This document shows, one piece after another, positions 62,240 through 64,000 of a stretch of DNA of 64,000 bases. Numbering within the stretch: the first letter of the stretch is position 1; each line of letters starts with the position of its first letter. Both the position numbers and the translations under genes were made by a program. Origin of the DNA: Sphingomonas japonica (GTDB lineage: Bacteria; Pseudomonadota; Alphaproteobacteria; Sphingomonadales; Sphingomonadaceae). Under the pieces are notes generated by a model. The model was given only the letters and a program-made list of their open reading frames with translations. It searched no databases and had not been told where the DNA came from. The stretch is taken from contig NZ_VDYR01000001.1 in assembly GCF_006346325.1 (NCBI RefSeq), positions 868,001-932,000 of the forward strand, in the 5' to 3' direction.

Positions 62240-62266
62240 CGTTCGTTTCGAGCGAAGTCGAGAAAC
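62240..62266. repeat. Dispersed sphingomonad palindromic element
   Basis: The sequence CGTTCGTTTCGAGCGAAGTC, continued by GAGAAAC, is an imperfect inverted repeat (GTTTC with GAAAC as outer arms). I recall the same element from many sphingomonad intergenic regions. It fills most of the 62-base gap between yqeY and dnaG. Only one copy is noticed in the window, so repetition is known from memory and not shown here. Confidence 0.5.
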
Positions 62267-62276
62267 CAGCAACCCC

Positions 62277-64000
62277 ATGACCCTCACCCCCCAATTCCTC
62301 GACGAACTGCGCGCACGGACCACGCTCTCCGCGCTGGTCGGCAAATCGGTCAAGCTCCAGCGTGCCGGGCACGAGTTCAAGGCGTGCTGCCCGTTCCACA
62401 ACGAGAAATCGCCGTCGTTCACGCTCAACGACGACAAGGGGTTCTACCATTGCTTCGGCTGCGGCGCGCATGGCGATGCGATCAAATGGCTGACCGAGCA
62501 TCAGGGCCTGCCGTTCATCGACGCGGTCAAGGAACTGGCCGCCGCCGCCGGGATGGATATGCCCGCCCCCGACCCGCGTTCGGCCGAGCGCGCGGAACGT
62601 GCCAGGGGGCTGCACGAGGTCTGCGCCGACGCCGCCGCGTGGTTCACCGAACAATTGTACGGGATCGGCGGGGCAGAGGCCCGCGCGTTGCTGGAAAGGC
62701 GCGGGATCGCCGGCGACACGGCACGCGATTTCGGCCTCGGCTTCGCGCCGGACTCGCGCGGGAAATTGCGCGCGGCGCTCAAGGACTATGGCGATGCGCT
62801 GCTGGTCGAGGCCGGCCTGCTGATCCAGGTCGAGGGCAAGGAGCCCTATGACCGTTTCCGCGGCCGCCTGATGATCCCGATCCGCGATCCGCGCGGGCGT
62901 GTCATCGCCTTTGGCGGCCGCATTATCGGAGACGGCGAGCCGAAATATCTCAACTCGCCCGAAACTCCGTTATTCGACAAGGGACGCCAGCTCTACAATC
63001 TCGATCGCGCGGCGGCGGCATCGCGCAAGGCCGGGCGGGTGATCGCCGTCGAGGGCTATATGGACGTGATCGCGCTGGCGCAGGCCGGGTTCGGCGAGGC
63101 GGTCGCACCGCTCGGCACCGCGATGACCGAGGCGCAGCTCGATCGGCTATGGCGGCTGAGCGACGTGCCGCTGCTGTGCTTCGACGGCGATGCTGCGGGA
63201 CAGAAGGCTGCGGTCCGGGCGGCGCACCGCGCGATGCCGATGCTCGCGCCCGGTCGCAGCCTGGCATTCGTGACGCTGCCCCAAGGCCAGGACCCCGACG
63301 ATCTGGTCCGCGCTTCCGGCTCCGGCGCGTTCGAGAAACTGCTGCGCCAGCCCGAGCCGCTAGTTGATCGGCTGTGGACGCACGAGGTCGCCGCCGAATC
63401 GCTCGATACTCCCGAGCAGCGCGCCGGGCTCAAGCGGCGGCTCGCTGATCTTGCCCAGAACATCGCCGATCCTTCCGTCCGCTCCGAATACCAGTCCGAA
63501 TTTCGCCGCCGCTTCGACGATCTGTTCGCCAGAGCCCCCCGTGCCCCGTTCCAGCCGCGCTCGCCGGGCAAGGTCCGCGACCGCCGCACCGGGACCTGGA
63601 AACTCCCCGATCCGCCTCCTTCGGCAGCCGCACGGGGGGTCGGTACCAGTGGGATCGATCGCGCGCTTGCCCGCGCGGTGCTCGCAGGATTGATCCGCCA
63701 CCCGGCAGAGATCGCCCGCCATGTCGAGGTGCTCGGCTCGCTCAGCGCCGGCGACGGAGCGCTGGCGCGGCTGTTCGGCGCGGTGGTCGATGTCGCGCTG
63801 GAAGATCAGGCGCTTGATAGTGCCGGGGTGCTCACCATATTGGCGAAGTCCGGGTTCGACCAGATAGCAGCCGATCTCCTGCGTGCCGACACCTTGCCCT
63901 TTTCGTTCACCCAGCCGGGGACCGACGCCGCGCTCGCCGCGGCGGACCTTAACGAGGCGATCATGGTGATGGTGACGCGGCCGCAAGTCGATGCCGCCCT
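62277..64000 (+). CDS. dnaG: DNA primase, truncated by the window end
   Basis: The first 574 residues of primase, which makes RNA primers for replication. The CHC2 zinc finger has Cys38, His41, Cys59 and Cys62 (CCPFH...CFGC). The RNA polymerase core and TOPRIM domain follow (FGGRIIGDGEPKYLNSPE, IAVEGYMDVIALAQAG, CFDGDAAGQKAA). The frame is still open at the window edge, in the C-terminal helicase-interaction region. The ATG at 62277 gives the standard primase start (MTLTPQFLDELRART). The upstream gene is yqeY; rpoD often follows dnaG but is out of view. Confidence 0.97.
   Translation, partial: MTLTPQFLDELRARTTLSALVGKSVKLQRAGHEFKACCPFHNEKSPSFTLNDDKGFYHCFGCGAHGDAIKWLTEHQGLPFIDAVKELAAAAGMDMPAPDPRSAERAERARGLHEVCADAAAWFTEQLYGIGGAEARALLERRGIAGDTARDFGLGFAPDSRGKLRAALKDYGDALLVEAGLLIQVEGKEPYDRFRGRLMIPIRDPRGRVIAFGGRIIGDGEPKYLNSPETPLFDKGRQLYNLDRAAAASRKAGRVIAVEGYMDVIALAQAGFGEAVAPLGTAMTEAQLDRLWRLSDVPLLCFDGDAAGQKAAVRAAHRAMPMLAPGRSLAFVTLPQGQDPDDLVRASGSGAFEKLLRQPEPLVDRLWTHEVAAESLDTPEQRAGLKRRLADLAQNIADPSVRSEYQSEFRRRFDDLFARAPRAPFQPRSPGKVRDRRTGTWKLPDPPPSAAARGVGTSGIDRALARAVLAGLIRHPAEIARHVEVLGSLSAGDGALARLFGAVVDVALEDQALDSAGVLTILAKSGFDQIAADLLRADTLPFSFTQPGTDAALAAADLNEAIMVMVTRPQVDAA

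Overview
The window comes from a high-GC alphaproteobacterium, most likely a member of Sphingomonadaceae (Sphingomonas or a close relative). The chromosomal part carries the order dusB-ntrB-ntrC-ntrY-ntrX-hfq-hflX, a fused ispDF, an Hfq with two Sm domains, a DUF4170 protein, and alphaproteobacterial general-stress (EcfG-like) promoter elements. The assignment rests on recalled protein families and gene order, not on a database search.

Bases 1 to about 29,111 are the right-hand part of a prophage with a short-tailed (podovirus) type of virion. Its left end and any integrase lie outside the window. Genes run rightward almost without gaps. First come a DNA methyltransferase and small DNA-binding proteins, RusA, a free-standing DnaA domain IV-like protein and a replication-initiation-like protein (1-4,595). 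Next is the head module: terminase subunits, portal, scaffold, SU10-like major capsid protein and adaptor (4,804-12,636). A tail and ejection module follows: nozzle, collagen-like protein, an inserted HNH-AP2 endonuclease, a lytic transglycosylase that can be read only through a +1 frameshift, a large ejection protein and a tailspike (12,629-23,820). The last rightward block is a lysis cassette with a GH19-type endolysin, a holin and overlapping Rz/Rz1 spanins (23,985-26,696). Ten small leftward genes, including a SLOG/DUF2493 protein and a 41-residue zinc-ribbon protein, fill 26,662-28,994 up to the attachment site. That site cuts a host tRNA-Ser(UGA) gene in its anticodon arm; only the 5' half and its promoter remain, and they point into the leftward prophage operon.

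Bases 29,252-64,000 are ordinary chromosome. A rightward block holds cell-wall genes (MltB-type transglycosylase, RlpA, D,D-carboxypeptidase) and then tmk-holB-metG-tatD, a metallo-beta-lactamase-fold hydrolase, a membrane retropepsin and mazG. A leftward block follows with the nitrogen-control two-component systems, hfq and hflX. After ispDF, a mixed region holds a CinA-type amidase, a RatA/COQ10-like protein, lipA, a beta-carbonic anhydrase and eno. A small envelope-stress cluster (DUF883-like, holin-X-like, DUF3618 and a related protein) sits next to eno behind EcfG-type promoter sequences. The right end has a rhomboid protease, greA, carB and carA with an unknown gene wedged between them, a YqeY-like protein and the start of dnaG.

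The most interesting points are the frameshifted virion transglycosylase, a virion gene that seems to start with ATC behind a perfect Shine-Dalgarno, the prophage cargo operon that may be driven by a captured host tRNA promoter, and the extra gene between carA and carB. No gene-free stretch in the window exceeds 300 bases.
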